Source: Theristus sp. LFF4_11 (taxonomy: Eukaryota; Nematoda; Chromadorea; Monhysterida; Xyalidae). From it: a stretch of DNA of 64,000 nt. This document shows, piece by piece, positions 28,159 to 42,811 of the stretch. The stretch is taken from the NCBI GenBank assembly GCA_030248135.1, contig JASANC010001002.1, positions 1 to 64,000 of the forward strand, in the 5' to 3' direction. A program made the position numbers and the translations under genes. The stretch's first letter is position 1. Each line of letters starts with the position of its first letter. The notes beneath the pieces are model-generated. The model had not been told where the DNA came from and did not search any database. It worked only from the letters and a program-made list of their open reading frames with translations.

Positions 28159-28300
28159 TTTGTATACATACTTAAAAGTGATTTTTTTGATTTCTGATAA
28201 ATGGTTGCTTGCAATGAGTCGTTGTAGGTTCCTAATCCTAATCCTAATCCTAATCCTAAGCCAAGCCTTTTTTATAAGGTGAAAATGATCAATTTAGTTT
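28159..28300. repeat. Fragment related to the 2936-3484 foldback element
   Basis: Shares 'ttgcttgcaatgagtcgttg', 'taggttcctaatcc' and 'aagccaagccttttttata' with the left arm at 3000-3210. Only one arm is present, and the 'cctaat' motif is expanded to four tandem copies. Confidence 0.7.
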
Positions 28301-28552
28301 TTGCATTTTTTTCTTTCCTGTGTTAAAGGGCAGGGGCCACCGCTACTGCACATGCACCTGTTTTAATAATGATGCATTACGCTAGGGGGGGAGGGGGACA
28401 CGACGGGTATCTGCCCGTGCACGGGCAGGATTTCCGGCTGAGGGGGGGGGGTGGACCCCCCACCCCCCGCACTTTCGCTACTGTTCAGCTTATATTATAG
28501 ACTTTAAAGACAAAAAATCATGATTTTCGAAAAAAATTAGGGTGTGCAGACT

Positions 28553-29377
28553 GCAGAAAATTTTCTTTGATATTACCTCGTAAAAAACCGTCAGCAGTCC
28601 ATTTTAGACCGTTTTTTACCGACTGATTTCAGGCTTCAACAACATCTGCGATGAAGTTTTTGAGCGTCCCAAAGGTTGGCTTGCCATTTCCGATGCAGAT
28701 AAGGTGACGATTCGCCTCGCAATCTAAATTTGAGCGTCCGAGCTGCTCCGTTTGCAAGCGTTACATTGTCTGGTACTGGTTGCTGTTTCGTGTCCTGCCG
28801 TCGCGACACATCATCAGAATTGATCGAATTTCAAGCCGGTACAGTATGGCCGAATAAATGAGGCAGTCCATCAAGGCGGGATCAGCCGCAGACTAGGAGT
28901 TGTCTTTTTCAAGAAAGCCAACGTAATTCCCAATCATGTGTACAAGGGATAAAGAATGAACAGAATAGCGCGGACAATCCATTAGTTTAAAAAAACGCGA
29001 CAAATTTGGCACACAATTCAGTTTATGAACGTCTTTTTTCTTTCATTCAAAATTCGCGCGCTCCTTGCACCCTGAAAAAAGCTGCCATGTTTAACCGGCC
29101 ATACCGTATGTGTATTTTCACTTGGGCTGGGGACAATTAGTGACGTTATGGGGGTCAAAACACAAGAAGAGGTATGGTAACGGTTTGGAAAGGGGGTAAA
29201 TGAGGTCACCCAAACAAAATCTGGAAAGTTCCGCCATACGGGAGTCATTCGGGAGGCGATTGCACATCAGATGTGGTTCTTCGAACTCCCTGGTTGATTT
29301 AGCACAACTTTGATTTTTGAAAAAAAAATTTAATTTTTTTAAACAAATGACGATTTTTGTTTTTTTTAACAACCCTA
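28553..29377 (+). mobile_element. hAT family B copy, 5' truncated, carrying a mariner MITE
   Basis: Begins inside the family B body at 'ttctttgatattacctcg' and runs to the intact right end AACAACCCTA at 29377. The first ~150 bp and the left duplication are missing; it abuts family G sequence. A TA-flanked MITE sits at 28842-29106. Confidence 0.8.
28842..29106 (+). mobile_element. Tc1/mariner-type MITE (family D)
   Basis: 265 bp, starting CAGTATGGCCG and ending CGGCCATACCG, between TA dinucleotides (28840-28841, 29107-29108). The empty site is visible in B0 as 'caagccggtatgtg', which confirms insertion with TA duplication. A full relative in opposite orientation lies at 40324-40591. Confidence 0.9.
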
Positions 29378-29557
29378 CCCCCAACCAACCCCTCGTCTCT
29401 GGGAACAACTATGGCTCCAGGTCCAGCTATCTAACTTAACTTTCCTTAAAAACAGCACCGAAATATTTTATTTTGCCGGTTCACGTTCACCTCCATAAAT
29501 TTATTCAGAAATTGTCAAAGTAACTTTTGGAACGATCTGTGGAGTGGACTGGAAAAC

Positions 29558-30172
29558 TAGGGTTGTTAAAAAACAAAAATCGTCATTTTTGTTTTTTTAA
29601 TTTAAAAAAATTTTAAAGTCAAAGTTCTGCTAAATCAACTAGGGAGTTCGAAGAACCACATTTGATGTGCAATCGCCTCCCGAATGACTCCCAGTCCCGT
29701 ATAGCGGATGCGGAACTTTCCAGATTTTGTTTGGGTGACCTCATTTACCCCTTTTCCAAACCGTTACCATGCCTCTTCTTGGTTTTTGACCCCCATAACG
29801 TCACTAATTGTCCCCAGCCCAAGTGAAAATACACATACCGGGTTGAAATTCGATCAATTCTGATGATGTGTCGCGACGGCAGGACACGAAACAGCAACCA
29901 GACAATGTAACGCTTGCAAACGGAGCAGCTCGGACGCTCAAATTTAGATTGCGAGGCGAATCGTCACCTTATCTGCATCGGAAATGGTAAGCCAACCTTT
30001 GGGACGCTCAAAAACTTCATCGCAGATGTTGTTGAAGCCTGAAATCAGTCTGTAAAAAACGGTCTAAAATGGACTGCTGACGGTTTTTTACGAGGTAATA
30101 TCAAAGAAAATTTTTGTTAAACTTTCGAAAAATTGTGCCAAAATTGAGGTTTTCAGAGCATATTAGAGGAAA
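29558..30172 (-). mobile_element. hAT family B copy, inverted, just upstream of SH3BGRL
   Basis: Starts TAGGGTTGTTAAAA and runs through the reverse complement of the family body to 'gagcatattagagga', where it is truncated; the far terminal repeat is missing. It ends about 57 bp before the SH3BGRL start codon, so it occupies the likely promoter or outron. Confidence 0.8.
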
Positions 30173-30189
30173 TGATGTTCAATTTTTTC

Positions 30190-30218
30190 AATACTGTCTC
30201 TCTCTATTTTCTTTTCAG
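30190..30218 (+). promoter_or_regulatory. Splice acceptor before SH3BGRL ATG (possible trans-splice site)
   Basis: A pyrimidine-rich tract ending 'ctattttcttttcag' lies 10 nt before the ATG at 30229, with no upstream exon recognised. Such a bare acceptor is what a spliced-leader site looks like; a normal 5' UTR intron is the alternative. Confidence 0.5.
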
Positions 30219-30228
30219 TCAACTCGAG

Positions 30229-32587
30229 ATGACGATCAAAGTTTATTCAGCATCTATAACGGGCAATACAGAGGTGAGTGAGTGGGTAGTTTTTTTATTT
30301 TGATATTGGTGTGTGGGCGTGTGGCTCTTGGTGGTGGGTTGCCCCGCCTAAGGTTGTTAAAAAACAAAAATCGTCATTTTCCTTCAAATTTTTTTTAATT
30401 TGGAAAATCAAAGTGATGCCAAATCAATCAAGGAATCAGAATAACCACGTTTTATGTGTAAACGGTTTACGAATGACTCCCGTTAACCTCGTATGGCTTT
30501 TTTAGAAAAATATTTTGCCAAACCTATAGTTTCTTTAAACCTGTCACTTTTTATCAAGAATACAGAGGTCGCGCGTAGGAAGAGAGAACACGCTCCGAGT
30601 TGCAAGAAAACATTTTCAGCAAAAATGCGGTGTTTGATTTACCAAACTCGATAGTGCCCGTGCCTGATACATTCGTTCTTCTTGCTGTTATTCAAAGTTT
30701 CGCATGATCTAGCTCTGTATTATGCGAAAAAAACTGACTGCTTAGTTTTGTGTTATTTTCTGGTAAAAATGTTCAGCTATTCAATCAATTCAGCGCGTTC
30801 TCAGGTGCGCAAGCAGATCCAACGTGTGCTGCTGATATTGCAAGGCTTTGGCATAGAGCACGTCGAGATCGACATATCAACGCCTGATCACAAGGCAGAC
30901 CGCGAGTTCATGCAGGCCAACAGTCAGCCAACGCCCGGCTACGATGTGCCGTTGCCTCCGCAGATATTCAACGATGACGACTATTGTGGCGTGAGTGGCA
31001 TCGCACATCGCACAGTAATCCGTGACAGCTGCTGATTGGCTGAATTGCTTTGCGCTGCGAGCGCCTGATTGGCTGGCACGCGTCAATTCGCAACGCACAC
31101 GTTACAGACTGATTTGTTTGTTGCCCGCAGGACTTCTACGGTTTCGATGAAGCGATCGAAAGCAACACACTGCGAGAGTTTTTGAAACTGCCGGACGATG
31201 AACGGTCGGCAAAACTATCGAGGCACACGGTACGTTTTCGTATTTCGGTCAATCCGCCTTGCTCTCTGGTGGCACCAGTTTTGTAAAATAGTTTTAAAAA
31301 TTATTTTTATTTAATATTGGTTGATCAATGATCTGACACCAAAACGGTTTATAAAACTGGTTGTTCATTTCATGCATGCCAATGGATTGCAGTGCGCTGC
31401 GTTTGCCGTCTGTATTTTTTTTGGCTGAAATCCTAACTTGAAACCCTTGTGCAGTGATTGGGGTTTCACTTTTTAGTTTTTGCCGTTTCAAAGAATTCAA
31501 TAATCAGTCAACCAACAAGTGAAAGCGAGTTTGTTTCATGCTACTAGTGAGTCGTTTATTCAAGAAAGACATTTCGGAATGTTTTAGACCCGAACCTGAC
31601 CTTTCATCACAGCGGCGCACCCAACTCATTTCGCGTGTAATCTCGTGCAATCCGTTATTTATATCCGCATTATGTTACTTCCTTCTGCGTTCTGCTTCAT
31701 TGTGTGACTACTGAAACTTGACGGCTGTTGCTTGCGACTGCAAAAAACAAACGTAAATTGAACCGACTGCGCGGCACAGAGAAACGAATCAAAAACTAAT
31801 TGAAACATATGGGACGACGTGTTTAATAATGGACATCTACCACCACGATTACGGTGTCGTGACGGCTGGCAATTCAGATGTTGATGTTCATTGCAAACGA
31901 GCAGGCCACCGTGGCGTTATGCAGCTGTGTTTGGTGTCGCAGTGGTATCCAGGTAGTGTGCAACGGGTTAGTGCTGCAACAGATGCAACGCAATATCTTC
32001 TGGTGTTGGTGCTGTGGTGCTGGTGCTGTCTGTCATTGCTGCGGTGGTGGGCAACCAAAACTAAAACACATTTGTGATGAACACGGTGAACAGTTGCTTG
32101 CATGCTCGCTTTGCTTGCTTCTACATGTTGAACTTCTATCATATGCTGCTCGAAATTATCATGTTTTCCCATTGCGTTGCAGGTGACCGAGGATACCGGC
32201 AAGGAGGGACACGTCATCGACGACGACGGCGATGCTGCGACGCAAAACCTGACAAACGGCGCTCTGGGAGAGGAGAATGGAGCCGAGGCGGCAACGGAAG
32301 AGGTCGAACTGGACGCTGAGCCAGTGGAGAGCACGGAAAACGAGAATGATGAGCCGAAGAAAGAGGAGGGCGACGGTGGCACGGAACAGGCACACGGCGA
32401 CACCGCCGAAACACAGGAGCAGTCGGAAAGTGCACTGGCAGCAGCAAACGGTGAGACAGGGCTGCACAATGAGTCGGTTGGCGAAGACGATGAGACGAAC
32501 GAGAAGCACGCTGCTGACGAGTCGCAGCAGCAAGCGCAGCACGACGTCGCCGAAGAGGAAGAGGAATTGGAAACGGAAGATGTTTAG
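30229..32587 (+). CDS. SH3BGRL: SH3BGRL-like thioredoxin-fold protein with acidic tail
   Basis: Four exons, all phase 0: 30229-30273, 30805-30990, 31131-31229 and 32183-32587; 244 residues. Residues 1-110 match the SH3BGR family: a beta strand MTIKVYSAS, then a segment with VEIDIST, and the family hallmark TPGYDVPLPPQIFNDDDYCG followed by FDEAIESNTLREFLKL. The family has a glutaredoxin-like fold without the CxxC redox motif, and none is present here. Residues from about 115 onward are an unbroken Glu/Asp-rich tail, as in vertebrate SH3BGR and longer than in SH3BGRL. The cellular role of the family is poorly defined (proposed adaptor/scaffold). Intron 1 holds a decayed hAT family B fragment. 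The name is at family level. Confidence 0.9.
30344..30500 (-). mobile_element. Decayed hAT family B fragment in SH3BGRL intron 1
   Basis: 'aaggttgttaaaaaacaaaaatcgtcat' type sequence is followed by a degraded match to the family end region ('atcaaggaatc', 'gaatgactcccg'). It is one end only. Confidence 0.6.
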
Positions 32588-33989
32588 TGCTGTAATGTAT
32601 CGCATTCTATGAGAAAAACTGTTCTACTGAAAACACTGTTCTACAGAACTCACCACGGACGAATGGTCTGTTTTTTTCGAACAGATACTTCAGTGTTTAG
32701 CGTTTCACTAATTCACGATCCGTCAGTTAGTTAGCTTTAGTTTTTTATAGTTTCCTTTTATCTGACATGTTTTTTGAAGAATTCTGCCAAAATATGAAAG
32801 GGGGCTTCTTGCTTTCTGAAATTATTTGGATTTGATTATCCCCATATTCGTCATATCTACCTGCTGTTGCTATTCATGTATATAATTTCATGTGGCTAAA
32901 AACAGTGGCAATATCAAAAAACATTACTTTCTGTTTCTAACGCAAAAGAGAGCATGGGTTATAAATGCGTAATAGAGTTTTTTGTGATCAGTGCACCTCA
33001 CTTTTTAATTTTTGAAAAATTGTAACCTGTGCAAAAAAAGTGTTATCAAACTTTTGTTGTTTGCATTCATGTGTATTTTTGTGCCCAGACAAACAGCGAA
33101 TGTGTATTCTGAAGCTTCGTGAAATGGTTATGGTGATGTTTTTAATATGGTGAATGCCGTTGTTCAGTTCTATTCGCCTTCAGTGTGTTGGTTTGATTTG
33201 CTCATAAAACCCAACCCAGCCAATCTGCACCGGTTACGCTTTTTAGGTGCACATTGATAACAGAAATGCCTGAATTTGATGGCCGCTTTCCTGTATTGTG
33301 TGAAAATGGTTCAATATTTATTGCCTATTGTATTTATAAATATTCGCATTCGCAACAGTCAGACAGAGAAAATTCGGGTATTGACTGTCAGGGTTATACG
33401 CGAAATTCTAGCTATTTTGCGTTGCTATTTGTGATTTTTAGGTGTTTATGGGGTCAAAGTTTTCATTTGAAAATAACATTTGAAATTTGAAAAAAAACTG
33501 AAGTTATCCGGTCTGTCTGACTGTAGGTTTTTTGAGAAATTTTTATAATGTTGTGTTTACACTACATTATTTTATTACCTAAATGAAAATTGTTTTATTA
33601 CCTAAATGAAAATTGTTTTCAGCATCAACGGTGATCCGTGATTCAAAAAATTTATGTGGTCTAAAAGATCGCGGTATTGTTTGCAAAATTATACAGTTTT
33701 ATTTTCTGCACTTGCAAGTTGCAACTGTTTTGCTTTTTGGGAATGAAAATATGTGTATATTTTCGGTTGGCACGGCAGTGGTTTACACTTTGAACCGGTC
33801 TGATGTCAAAAACACTCAAAGCCTTTTTATTTTCATTGTCTGCTGATGGTTTTTTCAAACCTGCAATAACAATACATGTTCGTGAAACAAACGAAAAGGC
33901 ATTCTGTATATGATATTCATCCAGTTGAACCCGAATAACGTCAACTTTTAACGAGGTGCAGAGTTTTCCTTCAGCCGAACGCATGTCAG
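32588..33989. other. Intergenic stretch between SH3BGRL and UPRT stops
   Basis: AT-rich sequence between convergent genes, presumably including both 3' UTRs. A 24-bp direct duplication ('tattacctaaatgaaaattg') lies near 33573-33620. On the minus strand AATAAA (TTTATT at 33826-33831) lies about 160 nt past the UPRT stop and may be its poly(A) signal. No further gene was seen. Confidence 0.5.
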
Positions 33990-35417
33990 TCAGTCGGTTC
34001 CAAAATATTTCATGCCAAAATGTGTCGGAACGGTCGGGTGTATCTCGGAGGACAGGATGGTCAACTCTGGATGTTGATTGGCCACTTTGTGCACGGCTGA
34101 AAGTTGAGATTGCTGAAGCTGGTTTTCGCTTTTAAAGAACCCGGCATTTCAGATTTACAGATAAGGTAAAATGATAATAACCGCTTGGTGTGCAGAAGAG
34201 TGTCAACAGGATGATCTTGTCCTCACGGACGTCATGCTCACGCAGCACACGAATTGCCTGCAGCACCGTGTTGCCCGACTCTGTGGATTGTGGGTGTGTT
34301 GTTGTGGTTAAAGTTTTCCATCAGCTCGGTGCAACGTCACACTGTCGCATGGGGTTCTCCGCCCCCTTCCCATAACTTCCCCATGGGGTTTACAACGCTG
34401 TCAAGTTGGTCTCTTCTCTTGACAAGACCTGTGACACACGGAATTCTGTTGTCAGTGCACTTCTGAATTGTTCAGCGCAGTTCAAAAACGTAAAACCCCG
34501 CGAGCAGTAAATAGACTCTTCGTGGGCAACAAAACGCGCGTCCGAAATTTCACAAACGCTTGGAGCCAGGTGGCTGCCACAAAACAGCAAAGGCCACGGC
34601 CCACGGAGAATTGAACAGCATAACTTTTTTGTACGGGGTGGTGACATGACACGAACATTTCCACGGACGTACTCATGATTGGGTAGAGCAGGAGCACACG
34701 GCGCTTCTCGCTGTCCGGCCACAAGCGCGAGTACAGCACCTTCGCCTTGGCCGTTGACGAGTCGGTGTCGACGAGTATTTTGCCGATGCGTATCGCCCTG
34801 CAGCACTCCCTCAGCGCCTTCTCCATCGCTTCGCCGCTGCGCGAAATGCTCACGCCGCAGTTGCCCTTGCTGAACTCGATGCCGTCCCATTCTTCACCTG
34901 TGCGCTTTTTGCAAACGAAATTCATTTCAATGTCGGACGCTGATCAAAAACAGTGCACGTTTGCTGACTCTCTGCCGTTGAACGAAAGCCTTCAGGTCGT
35001 TTTTCATAGTTTCATAATTCACCTGTCGGGGTGGTGATCGTGATCTGATTGTAGGGCAGCTGATTCAGGCCTTCCTCGACGACCAAACGAATCTGAAAAA
35101 ACTGCGCGACTTTCATTCCAAATTCTGCGGTGAAGCTGATAAAACGTGGCGTTCGGCCGTCGGCCTGCTTAAAATAATAAAAACGAATGAATAACATGAT
35201 CGCACCAATCGATCAGCGTAGAAGACAAAGTCGCTGGACGGTGTGGCACTGAAATGAAACCTTGTTGCTTGATTTGTGGTGGGCAACTTGAATCGATTGG
35301 AAAAGGTACAGTACACCTGTCACGAATGATTGTCTGCAGCTCCCTGATTTGATCGTTCAAAGGCAGCAGCTTTACTCTCCTTGGTGCCAATTCGTTTGCC
35401 ATTGCAACGGAAGGCAT
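33990..35417 (-). CDS. UPRT: Uracil phosphoribosyltransferase homolog
   Basis: Six exons on the minus strand: 35417-35317, 35248-35206, 35092-35023, 34897-34673, 34280-34182 and 34096-33990; 214 residues. It begins MPSVAMANELAPRR, and KLLPLNDQIRELQTIIRD is near-identical to animal UPRT. Then follow DRLIRLVVEEGLNQLPY, FSKGNCGVSISRSGEAM, the PRPP-loop region YPIMKSGNTVLQA, and a C-terminus ending HFGMKYFGTD. Bacterial UPRT converts uracil plus PRPP to UMP; animal homologs keep the fold, but activity has been doubted. The vertebrate N-terminal extension is absent. In exon 4, 'gtacgt' at 34672 is used as donor because it alone keeps frame; it makes the PRPP loop read KSGNT where vertebrates have STGNT. 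Confidence 0.92.
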
Positions 35418-35783
35418 AATTTTTTTGATTTCACTGTTTGCCAGTCACAAAATTCTGCAGTCTCAGTCTGCTTGTTTTGTTGTTGTTTTTGGGTGGTGCG
35501 TGGCAATGTTGTATGACTCGTTAAACATCAGGTTTGGTTACGTGTGATGTGGACAAAAATAGGCGGACGAAGATTTTGAGATCATCAGGTTTTGCTTGTG
35601 TGCATGTTCACCATAAATGTTTGTTATGCGGCATTCATGAAGCAGTTTAGTGACGCGCAGCTGTGTTAAACGATAGCTACGCGGTCACTAAATACTGCTT
35701 CATGAATGCCCCTTTACTTGCAGGAGGCGCAACTGACACATGTGAGTGACTTAGTGTGCATCGTTTGCACCAGTGTTGACAGG
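35418..35783. promoter_or_regulatory. Shared upstream region of UPRT and SLC30A5, with palindrome
   Basis: The two start codons are only 366 bp apart and diverge, so this is probably a bidirectional promoter. At 35630-35710 an 81-bp near-perfect inverted repeat begins GGCATTCATGAAGCAGT and ends ACTGCTTCATGAATGCC, with about 28-bp arms. It could be a regulatory hairpin or a tiny MITE; no target duplication was found. 'gttgacag' just before the SLC30A5 ATG may be a splice acceptor. Confidence 0.6.
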
Positions 35784-40227
<4,444 letters not shown>

Positions 40228-40229
40228 CA

Positions 40230-40235
40230 AATAAA
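40230..40235 (+). promoter_or_regulatory. Poly(A) signal AATAAA of SLC30A5
   Basis: A canonical AATAAA begins 3 nt after the stop codon. If used, the 3' UTR would be very short, and the MITE 90 bp further on would lie outside the transcript. Confidence 0.55.
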
Positions 40236-40323
40236 CAATGGCAACCGTCACCGACTGCTTTCAGTGGTGATCTGTTAGACTATTGTGTATTCCAGTGCTT
40301 TTGTTGTTGTTGTTGTTGTTGTA

Positions 40324-40591
40324 CGGTACTGTGGCCGATTAAACATGGCAGTTTTTTCTAGGGGCGTGCGAAATTTGAATGAAAGGAAAAAAGATGTTCA
40401 GAAACCAAATTGTGTGTCAAATTTGACGTGTTTTTTTATAAAACTATTGGTTATTCGTGCTATCATATTCTTTCTTTGTCCATTTGCATCCACGATTAGC
40501 AAATATCTTGACATTTTTGAGAAAGGCAACTCCTGGTCTTGGATAAATCTCGCCTTGATTGAGAAGACGCCTTATTTATTCGGCCATACTG
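40324..40591 (-). mobile_element. Tc1/mariner-type MITE (family D), inverted copy
   Basis: 268 bp between TA dinucleotides (40322-40323, 40592-40593). The right end is TTATTCGGCCATACTG and the left end carries 'gtggccgattaaacatggc'. It is collinear with 28842-29106 in reverse. A run of 'gttgtt' abuts its left end. Confidence 0.85.
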
Positions 40592-40830
40592 TACACGGGT
40601 TGTTGTTTGGAGGTCTTACGGTCAGGGCTGGCTGCTTTCTGTGATGAATCTTGCTGATCTGTGCAGCTTTGTTTTTCTGCTTTTTCTTGTTTTGGTGCGC
40701 CTGCATTCCTACTTTACAGCAAGAAACCTACTCTCGAATAAATTTCTACTTGATTTCGAAAATTGATGGACAAAAATGGAACAACGTGCAAGCATAATAA
40801 CAATCGAACGAAAAACCACAATAATAGTGA

Positions 40831-42065
40831 TCAAGCAGTGCCACTGCTGGTGTTGCCAGCGCGCAGCAAATACGGCAGCCGCATGTTGCGCTGTTTCTTC
40901 TGCATTCGACCGACAGCAGTGCTGCAGAATGCGTCGCCGTACAAAGTATACACGTGCCCCGATAGCACAAACTGCAGCACTGAGCCTGCCTTCGGAATGG
41001 CTGCAAATCACAAAAACACAGCATACATGCTCGATCTCAACAACAACGTTACTGAATCTGATTGCTACCTCGTAACAATGGCGAATTATACAGCTCTGAC
41101 TTGTATGACTGTGCAGTGGAATGTCAAAATGTAGCAATCAAGCCCAGTCGATCATCTCACAAACTAATGAATTTGTGACAGGATTTTTTACTCCTGAATG
41201 GTGCCATAGATAAACCAAAAACTGTTGTGTGGGGTATGGCAACTAAAATGCACCAAGGCGGGCACTAAGAATCTAAAATTTGTGGACAAAATGTGCTTTC
41301 ACAGCCCTATTTTCTGAACATCTTATTGCATTGTCGTTGAATTCAATAATCAGAGCTCACTTTTCTGCACGTCCGAGCGAGTGACGAGTACGAATGTGTT
41401 GCGTGTCTCACGTGTCACAATGCCATGGATGCCCACTTGCGACGGATTGGCAGCAGCGGCGACCAACAGCACGCACCCGTGGTAGTCAGCCTTGAGCAGG
41501 CGCTCGTCGCACACCGGGGCACCGAGCGACGCGAAATAGTCGCACCACAGTTGGTACAGCGGCCGCAGCTCCGCATACCTGCACAGCTGGCAACTGAACA
41601 CTCACGCAAGCAAGTTTTGTGCGGCGATTGGCGCATTGTGTCGCTTGAATCGTGCAGCCCCGGCGCGCGCTCTTATATCCAGTGGGACGGTGCTCGCGTT
41701 TGTGGCCGAAGCTTGTGTGATGTGTGCTTCAATAATTCTTTCTCTAATATAGGCTTGCGAAACCTTCGAGCTTTTTGTCTTTAGTTCTATTGGTGTCCGG
41801 TTGCTTTCTAGGTTTTCCTCAGGCTTCGCCACTTCCTGACAGTACCGAACCACATTTTTTCACCTTGTTTTGTAAACTCAAACAGCTCGATCACAAACTT
41901 GACAGCATTGTCCACAGCAACAAAATGTCTGCTGACATTGGTCATCTTCTGCTTGCGTTTCTTCGTTCGTGTTGCAGTTTTTTCGAGCACGCATGTTCGA
42001 TTCATCGCTTGTCGGTCTTGACGTGATTTGCCTTTTTTCAAAAGCCGAATGGTGGAACGCACCAA
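40831..42065 (-). CDS. POP4: RNase P/MRP subunit p29 (POP4/Rpp29)
   Basis: Exons on the minus strand: about 42065-41937, 41835-41606, 41578-41361 and 41000-40831. The conserved core is clear: YAELRPLYQLWCDYF, then LLKADYHGCVLLVAAA, VGIHGIVTRETRNTFVLVTRSDVQK, and after the last intron IPKAGSVLQFVLSGHVYTLYG. This matches Rpp29, the OB/Sm-like subunit that binds the RNA of RNase P and RNase MRP (5' tRNA processing, rRNA processing). The N-terminal exon is basic (VLEKTATRTKKRKQK), as in human Rpp29. Its true start is uncertain; MNRTCVLEK is the first usable Met. Exon 2 (41835-41606) has no clear homology. The intron between exons 2 and 3 would be only 27 nt (41579-41605), yet keeping it reads a stop. 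It lies 746 bp downstream of ZC3H18 on the same strand. Confidence 0.82.
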
Positions 42066-42811
42066 GTTCTTTCAGAAACACCACAGGTGATGGCAGACAA
42101 CAACTATTCGTTTCACTTTTTACAAAGCAAACTCACGGCCCATTTTTAACCCACCATTTATTTTTCACCACAGTGCAAACAAAGTACCGAAGCGATAAAA
42201 AGCTCATCCAAGAAATCAGCCCACAACTCCAAGTGCATAGTTTCACAGTAACAAGTAACCATCAATAGACACGTGAACAGCGCACAATGCACATGCACAG
42301 TCGCGGTGTTGCACCGTTGACACAAACTAAAAAACAACAATAAGGCGCTCTCCACACACTTTCATCACGGCACGTTTTCACTGCAGTGCTGATTGTTGCT
42401 CAACATTGCGTCTAAATACTGCTATGCGATATGCGACTGTCTGTCTCAAATTCCATTGTTGGTTGAAACGGTTGTACAAATAAAAAACGAGAGTACAAGG
42501 AATGAGTACTCTTTTTCTGAACAGTATTTACTATGTCACATCGTCTGACAAATCCAAAATTAATTGAAACAACCAGATAACAAAAGCCATCTATGAAAAC
42601 AAACAACTGAAAAAATCGACCAGAACAGAACGATGACATGAACTCGCCGCCGAATTCACGGTATGCCACGATCACAATAGACCAGTTGATGAGTGTAATA
42701 GTGAAAAGTTGACAAACGAAACGCCATAACAGAGCTATACAAGAGAAGAGAGCCAAACAAGCAAGAGTTTTTTGAACTGGAAAATATAGAAGATTTGCTA
42801 ATATCACAAGA

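Larger units (their letters stand above)
24251..28483. mobile_element. hAT element F, 4.2 kb with nested insertions
   Basis: The left end CAGTAGCGAAAG and the right end CTTTCGCTACTG are perfect inverted repeats. The 8-bp duplication 'ttcagctt' flanks both sides (24243-24250, 28484-28491). F's own sequence is poly-G-rich, with motifs such as 'ggtgcacgggcag'. Its length comes from two later hAT insertions (B0 at 24618-27062 and A1 at 27129-28150); removing these and their duplications leaves about 750 bp. No transposase is visible. Confidence 0.88.

Noticed and set aside
32177..32587. Separate acidic-protein gene
   Set aside because: The frame joins in phase to the SH3BGRL exons and is its Glu-rich tail.
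40763..41137. Plus-strand 124-codon open frame
   Set aside because: It is antisense to the conserved last exon of POP4 and has low-complexity Asn-rich sequence.
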